Positions 52,085 through 63,495 of a DNA stretch of 64,000 bases are shown piece by piece. The DNA is from Oscheius onirici (lineage: Eukaryota > Nematoda > Chromadorea > Rhabditida > Rhabditidae), in NCBI GenBank assembly GCA_932521025.1, contig OW051468.1, positions 9,362,064 to 9,426,063 of the forward strand, read 5' to 3'. Within the stretch, counting starts at the first letter, position 1. Each line of letters begins with the position of its first letter. The notes beneath the pieces were generated by a model. The model worked only from the letters and a program-made list of their open reading frames with translations. It searched no databases and was not told the DNA's origin. Both the position numbers and the translations under genes were made by a program.

Positions 52085-54885
52085 ATGAATGAAAAACAAC
52101 ATCTGGAGTCCAAATTGTTTGGCCAGCAACAGAACAGCTCATCTATGGTATTTCTTCTTCTTTATCGTCTAATAAAACAAGTTTTGCAGAGAGAAAATAC
52201 GCCAACAACTCCGTATGGACTTCGACAGGCATCGAAACTTCCTTCACGATACCGGGACGAGGAACCGGACTCTCCAAATCATCGACATCGTTCTCCTAGA
52301 AATAAAACGCCGAAAAAGTTGGTTACGCCTTGTTTTTTTTCACTAATTTTTCTTTTTCAGAGCTGCCGTTTCAAGTCCGAAAAAGAGGCCTATCAGAGAT
52401 TCTTTGACGAGTCACCAGTCGGGAATGGACGAGATGGACCTTCTTGATGTAAGTAGCTTTTTTGAGAACCAGCAGCATATGCAGACTATCAGTTAGCTTG
52501 TCTGAGGCTTTCTAGAGTGGAACTGCAATTTCCCCTATTCGTAATTCCCCTAAAAAAACTCTCTGCTCCAAAATACTAACCCATGACAAAACTTGCCCTG
52601 TTTACTTAGTCTCGACAACTGCGGACACGACAGACGGACTGAAACCATTGACTGAGATGATCTTTTTTCTTGGATATAATATTTTCCAGAGCTTGGAGAC
52701 CGATATTGCTACTTCGAACGACGCCAGTTTGTCGTCTCTTCCGAGATCGGCTTCCGCCTCTACTACCTCTTTATACGATACGGTAAATTCTTACGTTTTT
52801 TTTTCAAAAACAAGAACTCTTTCAGACTGGTCGCGACACTCCGAAAGAGACGGAACACATCGAAGAATCTGTGCCTAGGATCACGGCTGCTCCAACCGTT
52901 CAGCCGACGACTCAGACGGCTGCTATGAGAAAATTGACCAAGTTTGTTGAAATTCCTGCTTGTTCTGAAAAGACATTTGTAGGTTGGAACGCGATCGCGA
53001 CGTCCTGGCCGAAAGACTTGGCATCAAGAGACTTGAACATTCGCTGTCTCTTCACAAAGCCAGAAGATGGACCATATGCGAATTCTTCTATTCTTCCATC
53101 GACGAGCCACTCTTCCTTTCCGAAAATGACTTTACGCCCATTTTAAAGGAGGCTTTTCCTACTCTCAAGACCAATATGTTGAACAAGCAGCAGTGGAGAA
53201 CTATTCGACGTCTTTTAGGTATGTTCTTCATTTCAGGCAAAAACTTTCAATTTTAGGAAAGCCCAGACGCTGCTCTCCTCTTTTCTTCACAGAAGAACGC
53301 ACAGCTTTGGAGCAGAAAAGAAACAGAATCCGGGCCATTTACGACGGCAGTCTCTTTTCGCGACCGGGCTACGATGTTTCGGATCTGCCTGCTAAAATTC
53401 CTCGTCCTCTGACCGTCGGCAACCGCGTCTACGCCCGTATTCACATGCCAAAGGACGGAATATACAGTGGGACCATTGATGCCGTCCTGAAGAATGGCTA
53501 TAGAATTATTTTCGAGAAGGTAAGTAAGCCTAAGTTTCCTATAAAAACATAATTTAGGAAGATATGATTCCGCCTCTGAAAGTCGAAGATATTCAAGTTA
53601 TGCTTGACGGACAGCTGGATATGGTGCCGATCTCGTATTTTATGGAACAAATTTCTGCCAAAATGCCGTATGGACTGCATGCAAAGCCAGCAGTTCTTCA
53701 TCAGGAAAAAAGGGAAATGTCTAAACCCATCAAAAAGGAACCAGGTTTCCTTTTAGTCTAGTAGTTTTAACAAATCTTTTTCCAGATACGGATAAGGTTG
53801 GAAATTTCCCAGTCAGAATGCTGGTCATTCTTGTCAAGCTGTCCAAACTGATAGATCTGAAGAAGAAAATGGTCAGACAGCTGTCGGAGCTGAATGTGGA
53901 GGCTGAAAAGACTAATTTGCTCAGCAACAACTACAGTCTTCTCTTCCAGGTTTGTTTATTTTACAGTGAGTAATCTGAAAAAGGGGCATAATCCTTGGAA
54001 CGGTCTCTCCTCGACAACGTCTAAATTTACCGACGGGAAATTGTCATATATTTGAAACCTTACTTCTGCCAACTTTCTCCACGTTCACAAACATTTTTCT
54101 GTGGTCAGAGGACGCCTTTCAATGTTGCAAACTTTACTCACGTCAGAAACTACAATACCCCCCCCCCCCCCAAAAAAAAAAAAAAAGCACTTTTCCTCTT
54201 TGCTTCATCTTTCTTTTTACCTTCCCTAACTAAAATTCTTCAGGAAAAGTATGGCCAAGTTGTTCTCGACTTGGAGACGATCAACAAGCAGATGACCATT
54301 TACATGCAGGGTGTGCAGGAATATAATTCACAGTTGAGCCTCCAACTAACTGACGTGAGCTTTTTTGTTAATTTCTATTAAAAATGAATCTAGGGTCATG
54401 CCTCCCTTAAAGCTGATAGTTTGAAGAAACAGTGCACGAGTCAGGCCCTGCAAATAGTTCGCCGATGCAATACCGGGCTCAACGTAAATGAGCCGAAGGC
54501 TATATCGCTCATAACGGCACTTACGGCTCTTCTTCTCCAGGTTTTTGCTCTTTTTCTAAAAAAAAACAGAAATCAATGCAGATTCGAAACCTGGGCCAGC
54601 ATACTCTGAGCCCTGTCGACCTACAAATGCTCAGCGAGACAATGTCTGATATTCGTACCAAAGTAAGTTTCATTTCCCACCAATTTTCCATGCCTCATTC
54701 TTCAGATTTCGCCGAGAAACGCTGCCTGCTTCCAGGATCACGTAGAAGTGCACATGAAGCAGATCCACGCTATGATGCTTCAGACTGGTGCTCTCTCCAA
54801 CAGGTGATCCCATTGTGTCATTGAAACTCTAATTATTTTGTTATCTTGCATAAATATGTTCAGACATTTCAGTGTTTTTCTCTAG
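52085..54885 (+). CDS. lin-9: LIN-9 (MuvB/DREAM complex subunit)
   Basis: LIN-9/Mip130/ALY is a scaffold of the MuvB core in the DREAM and MMB complexes that repress or activate cell-cycle genes. Exons in phase: 52085-52147, 52190-52317, 52361-52448, 52690-52782, 52826-52941, 52983-53218, 53257-53519, 53558-53744, 53786-53949, 54244-54354, 54394-54540, 54582-54662, 54706-54803 and probably 54864-54885. The N-terminal part is Ser/Thr/Pro-rich with SP/TP sites (NTPTTPYG, NHRHRSPRNKTP). The DIRP domain spans exons 6-7 (RWTICEFFYSSIDEPLFL, RRLLGKPRRCSPLFFTEER). The conserved Tudor-like segment follows (VGNRVYARIHMPKDGIYSGT, VLKNGYRIIFEK), then coiled coils (KLSKLIDLKKKMVRQLSEL). The last coding exon is uncertain: the frame closes soon after exon 13 in any acceptor choice, giving a slightly short C-terminus. 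Confidence 0.92.
54157..54186. repeat. C(n)A(n) homopolymer tract in a lin-9 intron
   Basis: Run of about 14 C followed by about 16 A. The duplicated copy at 63961-63990 has a different C:A split. Confidence 0.9.
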
Positions 54886-54969
54886 ATGAAGAATGAGGAT
54901 CTGAAAGAGCCAAGTCACTGCGAGACAAGGAGGAATAATCCGCTACAGAACAAGATATTTGAACTGCTC

Positions 54970-55345
54970 TAAGAGACGAGATGATTTTAACGTACATTTA
55001 CGCTCCGAAGACAGTACAACAGCTCATTCCAGTCGTTATAGGTCAAGACGACTCGTAACTCGTTACTTTTACTCACAGTCAGACAAGTGTCCTTTGGAAC
55101 GATAGGTTATGGCTTAGATCTGAAGAAAACCAAAGAAGCATATGTCTACAGCCACGCAATTCTGGTATCACTAACTACACAGACGAGATTCTGCTACGAC
55201 ACACTCTTCTGTCTCCAAATAGTACTTCCAAGCTGAAATCCTTTAAAATCAAAATTCTTGAAAAGTACTTAAACAGAAAGCTATAAAAGTCGAAAACTTT
55301 ATTTAAAAGTTTTCATAGTAGAGAGTTTTGAGCATCTTGTTCGAC
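54970..55345. other. No gene recognised; 3' flank of lin-9
   Basis: Intergenic. No AATAAA close to the lin-9 stop was found, and no coding signal. Confidence 0.45.
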
Positions 55346-55348
55346 AAG

Positions 55349-55639
55349 TCGCTCTCAGGTCTCGACCACTGCCCAGTTTCTTCTCATCCAGGAGGTGAAA
55401 CCCTGACCGAGTCGTGAAGACATCTTCTTGATTGGAGTTGTCTTCTTGTTCGGGTACACGGCTTGACTTGGTGGAATCACTGTAGAGACGAGCATCGCTG
55501 GCGGAGCCATGAGTGTTGACTTGACAATCCCGCTGTGTCGCAGTTCTGGGATTGGAATCCTCTTCTTTCCACAGTAGATTCTGGCCTTGGTAGAATCGCT
55601 GAAGAGCGCTTGAGGAAGCACTCGCACAGCTTGTGAAAA
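55349..55639 (-). repeat. 290-bp dispersed repeat, copy 2
   Basis: Near-identical partner of 25471-25749. The minus strand has an open frame with KARIYCGKKRIPIPELR and GQGFTSWMRRNWAVVET before TGA. It could be a duplicated exon of an unidentified gene or a short retro-derived copy. Confidence 0.75.
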
Positions 55640-55699
55640 TAAAAGCACGACAAGTTGTGACAAGTCTCAAGTCAAGTAGTCTTCTGGAACTATTCTAGC

Positions 55700-56640
55700 T
55701 TCTCGTCTTCTACTGTGCGGATGTCGTCTTCTACTCTCTGATCAGGTCAGGTATTTCTACTCTTCTTCCTCCCTGACAAAAACAGACAATCAGCCAGTGC
55801 GAAAAGTCGCGCCACAGACACTTGCTTTCTTTTGGAAAATAGAGAGACGGCAAAAGTGACAGTCAGTTGTGAATCCGCCACAACTGACAGCCTTCGAAAG
55901 AGGGTGTCATGCTCGGTTTTCCCCGGCTCTTTGGGCACCTCCTTGAATCCACAGCGGTGTTTGATACAGTTCTTGGAGACCCGAGGGCCAATCGGGAAGA
56001 CTCATAGTTCTTTCTTGCGCTAAAAACTACCATTGACAGTCACTGATATACCATCTGATAGAAAACTTCTGGATGTTTCGCTCTTTCCTTTGTTTTCAGA
56101 AAGACTATGAAGAATGAAACAAGAATCAATGATGTTAACAAGAAAATTTCGGACCAAGCTTACAACGGAATTATTCTACCAGGTTAGACGGTCATCTTCT
56201 TGATGCCTAATTTTCAGAACAGTTATAAGACAATGGAGAATGTATGTTCGAGGAGTGTCGTTGACGCAATATTATCCATATGCTGGCAGTACGAATCTAG
56301 AGAAAGGGAATGAACCAGAAATGCTGCGAGGATGATAACTTGGCCAGGCCAACTTTGGAAACGGGCGTGCTGAAGAGATGCATTGATGTGGAGGCTGAGC
56401 GACTAGCCTAAAAGAAGTCGAGAAATACTCAGTCCGAAATATCGCCGTGGAGAAGAAACGAGCTGTTCTGGAACTGTAGCCGAGTTGACGAATTGAGTAT
56501 GCAAGATAGGCTGATGTACTAGCCGGAAAGAAGCTGTAGAATAACTCAAAAACGTCTTAGGAAGACGGGTCATGCCCGATTTTTCCGCGATTTCGACATG
56601 TCGAAACAGGTCAAGGATTATCCATTTCGGACTCGAAACG
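55700..56640 (+). repeat. Dispersed repeat family, copy B
   Basis: Related to 7900-8840 (same orientation) and to 9300-9625 (inverted). The conserved core 55845-55985 gives the minus-strand peptide SVVADSQLTVTFAVSLFSKR. The distal half shows a repeated GAGGCTGA..GACTAGCC-like unit, shared with 8590-8760 in more diverged form. Confidence 0.65.
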
Positions 56641-56649
56641 GTGTCTGCG

Positions 56650-57760
56650 TAACCCTGCAAAATATGCTTCTAAATTTTCGTTCTTCCCAAACCAAGAACT
56701 AATCTTCGTCGCCAGTTTTTTGCACATAGAGTGGGGTCCAGGTTCCAGGTACTAACGAGGTCCAATAACGTGATTCCAAAAACAAACAGAGCTATTTTAT
56801 CAGTCATAAAACAAAGTCAGAGGTGAATATGCCAAGGATATCTTATAATGTTTCATTGTAAATTTTGCTTTTCTTCCCAACTCCCAGTTTTACAAGTTTT
56901 ATTTCCCACTTCCCTGTCTCTCTATTAGACATTTTATCTGTATTATTCCCTCTACCTCCGCCCCACACATACAGCCTACGTTATTGCCTAGAACTAAATA
57001 AATTGCGCGAAGCGCTACACGGTGATTTGGTTTCCCGTTGGCTTAGTGCGGCGCGCTGAAAACTGAAAATCGCGATAACTCGAATCCAGTGCATCCAATC
57101 GGTCTGCATTTTTTTCCTATGAAAAAGACCATCGCAATTAACATAGAAAAAAAATTTGGATTCGATAGGTAGAAAAATAAAATATTTTTCAAAACCATGT
57201 CGATCTCCGCCGTTACTCGTGACCCAGGCTGGTTTGGGAAATCTACCGAACCGATTGATCCCAAATTTTGGCTAGAGGTTCAGAATCCGCCGCATTCGTT
57301 GCGCGCAAACTTTCAGACCGATTGGAAAGCCGGCTGGTACTTGGCTATTTCAAGCTTTGCGATGTTCTCACTGCTGCTGCCTACTTGGCGAAATCCCCTC
57401 TCGGTCGATAACCAGTGTACCTCCACTATGTTAATAATATCTGTCCAAATGTCCTGTGTACTCAGCTGTATGTGTCGTTCTTTCACTACTTTCAAGAGCA
57501 GAGATGAAAGAGAGTTTCTCGGAATCCAAGAGGAAAGAGAAATAGATGAAAGACAGAAGCAATGACAAAATGTGTCTTTTGATCTCCTCTACAAGATTGT
57601 AGAACATCGTAAAGCTTGAAAATGAGTTCTAGTAGTCGAAAAACTGAAAATGACTCAAAAAGTCAAACCGACGCTTTACAAGCTGGGTAAGCGCTCAAAC
57701 CTTAGATAAACAGTGGAAAAGGATAATAATAGCTTACTTAGTTGTAACTCCTTCTTTATG
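56650..57760. other. No gene recognised; 5' flank of a retrotransposon remnant
   Basis: Could contain the decayed gag/protease part or a solo LTR of the gypsy element that follows, but no Cys-His knuckle, aspartic-protease motif or matching LTR was found. Confidence 0.4.
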
Positions 57761-57765
57761 TCACC

Positions 57766-59648
57766 GTGTTTCTTCATGTCAAAACAGTCGTTCCTATTTT
57801 TCGTAAAGCCAGAAGCGTTCCTTATGCTGCAACAGAAGTTGTCGAGCAAGAACTGAACCGTCTCGTTGAACTGGACGTGATTGTACCGGTAAATCCCTCA
57901 GAATGGGCAGCTCCCATAGTTATCGTCAACAAGAAACTGGAAAAATTCGTGTGTGTAGCGGTTTTTCAACTGGGCTAAACGATTCTCTAGTAGACCACGA
58001 TTATCCTCTACCTACCCCTGATGATCTCTTCGCAGGATTGAATGGTGGTAGATTCTTCTCACAGATTGATTTCAAAGATGCCTACTTACAAGTAGAGGTT
58101 GCATCGGAATCACGACATCTGCTCACAATCAACACGCATAAAGGGCTCTTTCAGTACAAAAGACTTCCTTTCGGTGTAAAAACAGCTCCGGCTATCTTCC
58201 AACAGATTATGCACAAGATGTGCTCCGGATTGATTGGTGTCTTATCTTACCTTGACGACGTCATTGTGAAAGATGATTCCAAAGAAGAACCCGACAAAAA
58301 TCTCATAAGTCTGTTCGAAAGAATAAATGAGTATGGTTTCCTTGTCCAAAAAGACAAATGTTCGTTCGTACAGTCTGAAATCAGGTTTTTGCGCTATATT
58401 GTTGACAAAGATGGTCGTCGACCAGATCCGAAGAAAATTGAGGCATTGGTGAGCATGAAAACTCCCGAAAACCTACCTCAACTACGTGCTTTCCTCGGAA
58501 TGGTTAGCTATTATGGTAATTTTCTTCCGAAAATCAAAAGAATTCGAGGTCCTTTGGATGAACTCACTCGTAAAGACGTCAAGTTCGAGTGGACTGCGAA
58601 ACGCGAAAGCGTCTTCCAGGAATTGTTGAAACTGTTGCCATCTGACTTGAATCTGACACACTATGATCAAAAACTTCCCTTATTCCTAGCTACAGATGCT
58701 TCCAAATAAAAAAGGAATCGTAGTGGCTGTCAAGAAATTTCAAATTTCTGTACGGTAGAAAATTTACGTTAATTACGGATCACGAGCCTCTTGTCAAAAT
58801 ATTCGGCAGTAGAAAAGGCGTACCTGCTCATCAAGCAAATCGTTTGCTTCGTTGGAGCTTGATCCTGCTGGCCTACACGTTTGACATAGAGTACGTCAAT
58901 ACAAAAGACTTTGGAAACGCGGACGGAATGTCCAGGCTTATGTGGATTCCTGTGGAGAATGAAGATAAGGTCATAGCCAAAATTTAAAAAGACGTCATAG
59001 CTGACCTAGATTGTGTTCGACGGCTTCCACTCACCGTTGAAGTTGTCCGTCGCGAAACACATGAAGATCCTCTGTTGAAAGCTGTCCTAAATCGACACAT
59101 CAATTCTTCTTGGCCTAAATATTCAAGAAAATTGTCTTCCGAGCTGGTTCCGTTCTTCGAACGTCGATATCAACTGTTTGCTGTGGCAGATTGCCTCATG
59201 CTCGAGGATAAAGTAGTAATACCTGAAAAACTTCGCTTGAAAGTTCTTCGAGACTTACACATCGGCCATCCTGGCATGGTTCGGATAAAACAGCTGGCCC
59301 GTGGCTATGTTTTCTGGCCCAAAATTGATTCTGACATCGAAAAATACGTGTCAAATTGTCAAAATTGCGCAAACAACTTGAAAACACCCACCAAGGTTCC
59401 GTTGAATCCCTGGCCAGCCGCTGAAAAGTCTTGGGAGCGGATTCACGTCGATTTCGCTGGTCCCATCGAAGGATTCTACTTCGTTTGTGTTGATTCTTGG
59501 TCCAAATGGCCAGAAATTGAAATTCTGAAACAAATTACAGCTAAAAACACTGTCAAAATCATGGAAAAGTGGTTTTCGACTTACGAATTTCCAAGACTTG
59601 TTGTCAGCGACAATAGTACGCAGTTTACCTCCGCTGAATTTGAAGATA
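57766..59648 (+). mobile_element. Ty3/gypsy retrotransposon pol remnant, left part
   Basis: The reverse transcriptase lies in two overlapping frames (57766-57978 and about 57903-58709, a frameshift near 57950). It carries the fingers motif LNRLVELDVI, FFSQIDFKDAYLQVEV, the substrate loop LPFGVKTAPAIFQ and the catalytic YLDDV. RNase H is broken: the frame stops at 58709, and only its far end is recognisable (about 58760-58980, ITDHEPLVKI, FGNADGMSRLM). The integrase follows at 59075-59648, with the HHCC zinc-binding motif (RDLHIGHPGM, CQNC) and the first two catalytic Asp (HVDFAGP, VVSDNSTQFT). It is interrupted there by an inserted DNA element. Gag, protease and LTRs were not recognised. A dead copy. 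Confidence 0.88.
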
Positions 59649-61710
59649 TGGTTTGTTCAAAAAAAAAAGAGCTCGACCGTTTTATAACATGGAAACATCA
59701 CAGCACTTGAAACGTTGGACAAATCGACTTCGTGACGGGACCCGTTCAAGCCATTTTCAGTGGAAACATGGCGCAACGTTCCTGAGAAAACTACTCGCTC
59801 ATTTTTCTTGTAGGTGGTTCCATTGGAAAGAGCGTAGGCGAAACTATAATAATGAATAATGGCACTTAAACTTTGCTCATGTAATCGCAATGAAAAAGAA
59901 AAACTATCGTTTTTCCCAGCCATTTTATCCTGTGATTTCTGTAGACAACATTTATTATTGTAGAACACGATGCGGCCGTCAAAATGAGACCAACCACGAT
60001 CAAAAACACAGCCTGGCTGCTGAGAACTCGTTGCGCCAAGGTTTCCGAAGTTTTCAAGCCAAAATTACAAATTATCTTCATTTCGCGCTCATAAAATTTG
60101 GTGACAATATGAATTTTTCATCGATTTCAACAGTGTTCTTTCTTTATTTTTATTTATTTCTTACTTTTCTGTTCTTTTCGCTGATTTTTTTCCACACTAG
60201 ACGGAAGATCCTGTATCGGACACGCGGTTAGTTGATTTTTCCCGTACTTCTTCACCGCTGAATTTGCAGGCTTTCTTCACGACTGAGGACAAATCTTAGG
60301 AACTGCAAGCTGACCGTGGACCACCTAGAAGAACACCAAGCCCACGAAAGGCAAGAGTACGGAAACAACAGAAGAGGAACAAATGAGTAAACAAAGGACG
60401 GATTTAGTTTTACTCTAATTTCTTTTGAAATCAATTTCAAACACTTTTATCGAGGAATAGAATGCAGGATCGCGTATTTGTGTTCTTAATAACTTTATGA
60501 AGCAAGTTCTCGCTTGAACACTTTGCGACGTATAAAGAACGGACGTCGTTCCAATGAACATGTCCAGATTCTATGTATTGCTCGGAGAAAATACCTAGTG
60601 AGCCATAAAAGCGGGCAAACTGTGCAAAATGGACTAAAATGTATTTTTAGTCTTACATTGAAAAAAGCTTGTAACCTGCAATTCCATGCAGTTTTGGAGT
60701 GAAAGCTCTGACCTTTTTAATTAGCGGTACTAGGCTTTGGCAGAGGCTCTCTAAGTCAACCAGTTCTTTGTCTGTTAGATATCTGGCTTTGCATAATGAT
60801 TGTATCTGAGACGATTGTGACCGATCTAAATACTGAAATTTCCAAAGAGAATCTTATGATCCTACTCCAATTGTTCGAATAGTGTTTGCTACCATGGCGT
60901 TTTTGCACTAATAGTTAGCAAATGGGGCACAAATTTGATCAATATTTTTAAGAAAAGCATGGGCATGGTTGCCAGTCGTCCTTGATCTGACTGCTCGGTA
61001 TCGTACAAATTGCGCAAGAGAACGAAGATAACTGGCCAGAGTGTGACAGGATGGCACTGCTATTCGGACCAGCATAAGCGAGCACGACCAGCTGACTATG
61101 CGGAGACTGGCAGATAGATGCGAACGACAATGTTATCTTCGTTTCAGCTCCGCCTTTGTCTGCTATCTGGATGCTGCAAGAGATTGACCTAAACTGGATG
61201 AAACGAGATGATGAGCATTCTACCTCTTCTGCCACTGTATTTGTATCTATAATTCTTGAGATCCTGCAAGAGTCTGGTCTTTTTTTTTGCTCTACAAAGC
61301 ATAATAATCTGTAAATAAGGGGGAAACCTTTTGCTAGTGAGAGGATGTTTTCTGTGTCCACCATGCTTGGTTTTGCCGTAAGAACGACTTTTTGTAGGGG
61401 TAACGAAATTCAGATTATCGCAACTTGAAATGCTATCTGTCACACTCATTGTTTCTGAATAAAATTTATTTTTTTTTGCTGAAAGCTGGCGAACAATGAA
61501 AGAGCTCAGCCCAAAACAGCAAATTGCAATTACAAAATCCTAATTTCCGCGCAATTTGCCACGAGGGGTCCCACCACGATTCTCTGGAACAGACCTTTAA
61601 AGTGCCGGCTTTGGCGACATAGGATAATCAGCTAAGTTTTCTGTTGTTATTCCAGTCTCGCAGCGAATTAAATGGGTTATGGTCGAGCTCTATTTTTTTT
61701 GAACAAACCA
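59649..61710 (+). mobile_element. TA-flanked DNA element inserted in the gypsy integrase (TGGTTT family, long form)
   Basis: The ends TGGTTTGTTC / GAACAAACCA and the subterminal GAGCTCGACCG / ATGGTTATGGTCGAGCTC blocks match the 171-174 bp MITEs at 44814 and 62906. TA flanks are present (59647-59648, 61711-61712). Unlike those, this copy has about 1.9 kb of extra DNA between two ACAT tetranucleotides (about 59693 and 61616), where the short copies have one ACAT. The extra DNA shows no intact transposase. Confidence 0.8.
61000..61440 (+). pseudogene. Possible hAT transposase C-terminal remnant
   Basis: The plus-strand frame around 61331-61432 reads PFASERMFSVSTMLGFAV, resembling the hAT dimerisation-domain signature (P-x-S-x-ERxFS). 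Upstream open pieces with interruptions extend to about 61010. No N-terminal BED finger or catalytic DDE region was found. It lies in the 1.9-kb interior of the surrounding TA element, so it may be a further nested insertion. Confidence 0.35.
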
Positions 61711-61730
61711 TATGTGCCTGAAAAACGGTA

Positions 61731-62168
61731 CCGTAAAATTTCTATTTGAAGCCCCCCTCTATTATTACTTTTTTATTGTACTTTTAGTCAGAAAATGAGA
61801 CGGTTGAGGCGACTATAGCAAAGCGAAAGTGCTACGGACTCGACTTCAAGGCTGAGGCCATTGATTACGCTGAAAAGCATTCAAACCATCAAGCTGCCAA
61901 GCTCTTCCGTGTGGACAGGCGACAAATTCGACTGTGGAGAGCCCGGAAAAGTGCAGTTATTTCGCAAAGGTACGAGTAATTTCTTGTTTTGCATAAATCT
62001 ACTATTTAGGGACGAGCAAAAAGGTAATCAAGGGAAGTGTCTACTTGGAGCAGGCCGGACTGTACGGTTGTCCCCCCCTCTAATATAAGCCACCCTCTAT
62101 TATAAGCCCTCCCAAAATAAGGTGATTGAAAATTAGAAGCCCCGGGGCTTCTAGTAGAAGTTTTTCGG
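61731..62168 (+). mobile_element. Small pogo-like (Tc1/mariner superfamily) element
   Basis: 438 bp with inverted ends CCGTAAAATTTCTATTTGAAG / the complement of CTAGTAGAAGTTTTTCGG, flanked by TA. It contains an exon-like frame (about 61799-61972, donor GTACGAGT) encoding a Pogo/CENP-B-type helix-turn-helix (FKAEAIDYAEKHSNHQAAKL, VDRRQIRLWRARK). A second piece with the usual GAGR motif (LLGAGRTV) follows. The rest of the transposase is missing, so it is an internally deleted, non-autonomous copy. Confidence 0.8.
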
Positions 62169-62900
62169 TATTCAGCACATCAGATCTGCTTCATATCATC
62201 CTCAAAGCAACGGCCAAGCCGAACGCTTCGTTGACATTCTAAAAAGAGGACTGAAAAAATTAAACGGCGAAGGAGAAGTCCCTCAAGATCAACTTTCGCT
62301 ACTTCTGAGGACTTACCGCTCCACATCATCACGTGTTTTGAACGGAAAGCCTCCTGCAGAATTGTTTCTAGGACGAAAAATGAGGATTTGTCTCGATTTG
62401 ATCGTTCCTCACCAACAAAAGATGCCCGTTTCTGACAGAAACGAGTCAAAGGCTTCTCAATACTTCAACAAGAAGCTTAGTACGGAGAATCGTGAATTCT
62501 CTATCGGATCGAAAGTCCAATTCAGGCGATTCTCCGACATCCACTGGTTTTGGCAACCAGGAATCGTTATCGAACGGCTAGGAAACGTAAATTTCCATAT
62601 CCAAGCCGAAGATAAAGTCGGCAAATCGCATGCAAATCAAATGCGACTAGTCTCTGACTCTGGAACGAATAAAAACGTTGAAAAGACTCACAGTCATTGG
62701 CTAAACACGATGTGCTCTACCTTCGGCCTGTTCAATCCTGTTGCTGCTTGTCAAGATGTCGTCGCTGATGTTCCGTCGTCGTTAAATGGGTTACTGTCGT
62801 TCCGATGCCCGTACCGAGGACTCCGATGCCGCCTATTCTGTCATACTGTAAGGCTCCCGCCACGATCTCCGTTTCATTCCCTTTGGCGTTCTTCTCTTGG
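62169..62900 (+). mobile_element. Ty3/gypsy integrase, right part
   Basis: Continuation of the integrase begun at 59075. It resumes just after the pogo-like element with SASYHPQSNGQAER, which carries the third catalytic residue (Glu). It continues to the C-terminal beta-barrel domain (GSKVQFRRFSDIHWFWQPG) and stays open to about 62900, where the next MITE begins. The frame across the two insertion sites is compatible with the left part once both insertions and one TA each are discounted. Confidence 0.85.
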
Positions 62901-62905
62901 TGATA

Positions 62906-63079
62906 TGGTTTGTTCAGAAAAAAAAGAGAGCTCAACCGTAACCCACTTGTTTCCGCGCGAGACCCTTATAACATGGAAACATAGGATATTCAGTCAAGTT
63001 TTCTGTTGTTATTCCGGTCTCGCAGCGAATTAAATGGGTTACTGTCGAGCTCTCTTTTTTTTTTTTTTTGAACAAACCA
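62906..63079. mobile_element. TA-flanked MITE, family 'TGGTTT', copy 3
   Basis: 174 bp with ends TGGTTTGTTC / GAACAAACCA, long subterminal inverted arms (AGAGAGCTC.. / ..GAGCTCTCT), a TA on each side, and no coding capacity. It sits at the 3' edge of the gypsy remnant. Confidence 0.9.
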
Positions 63080-63199
63080 TATATTTGTGTTGCTCATAAA
63101 GCCAGGCTTGTTGAAAACCTGAGCTGCGCTGCCCTGCGCTCTGGGCTGCGCTGCGCCGCGGCCAGGTTGGACTTTGCGGCGGGCTAAAAAAAATTCATT

Positions 63200-63462
63200 T
63201 CGCGTTTTTTTCTGATTTTTTTTGTTTCCAAATACGTTCCCCGATTAGATTTAGTTTTGCCATCAGAAAAATTGGAAGAAAATCGAAAAGTGACAATGAA
63301 AATCGAAGAAAATTGCTATTTTTTTACCGAATTTCGTCAAAAAACCGCATTTTCTTCTATTTTTGTCGTCAGTTTTCGATTTTCTTCCAATTTTTCTGAT
63401 GACAAAACTAAATCTAATCGGGGGACGTGTTTGGAAACAAAGAAAATCCGAAAAAAATGCGT
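63200..63462. mobile_element. Foldback MITE of a third family
   Basis: Very long inverted arms: CCCCGATTAGATTTAGTTTTG (left, 63240-63260) mirrored by CAAAACTAAATCTAATCGGGG (right, 63404-63424). The mirror symmetry continues to CGCGTTTTTTTCTG / CCGAAAAAAATGCG outside and CAGAAAAATTGGAAGAAAATCG inside. The hairpin spans almost the whole element. Confidence 0.85.
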
Positions 63463-63495
63463 CAGGCGTTCTGAAGAAAAAGATGGTCAGACAAT

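Noticed and set aside
57043-57590. Possible gag or LTR of the gypsy remnant
   Set aside because: No Cys-His knuckle, protease motif or matching direct repeat flanking the element could be identified by eye.
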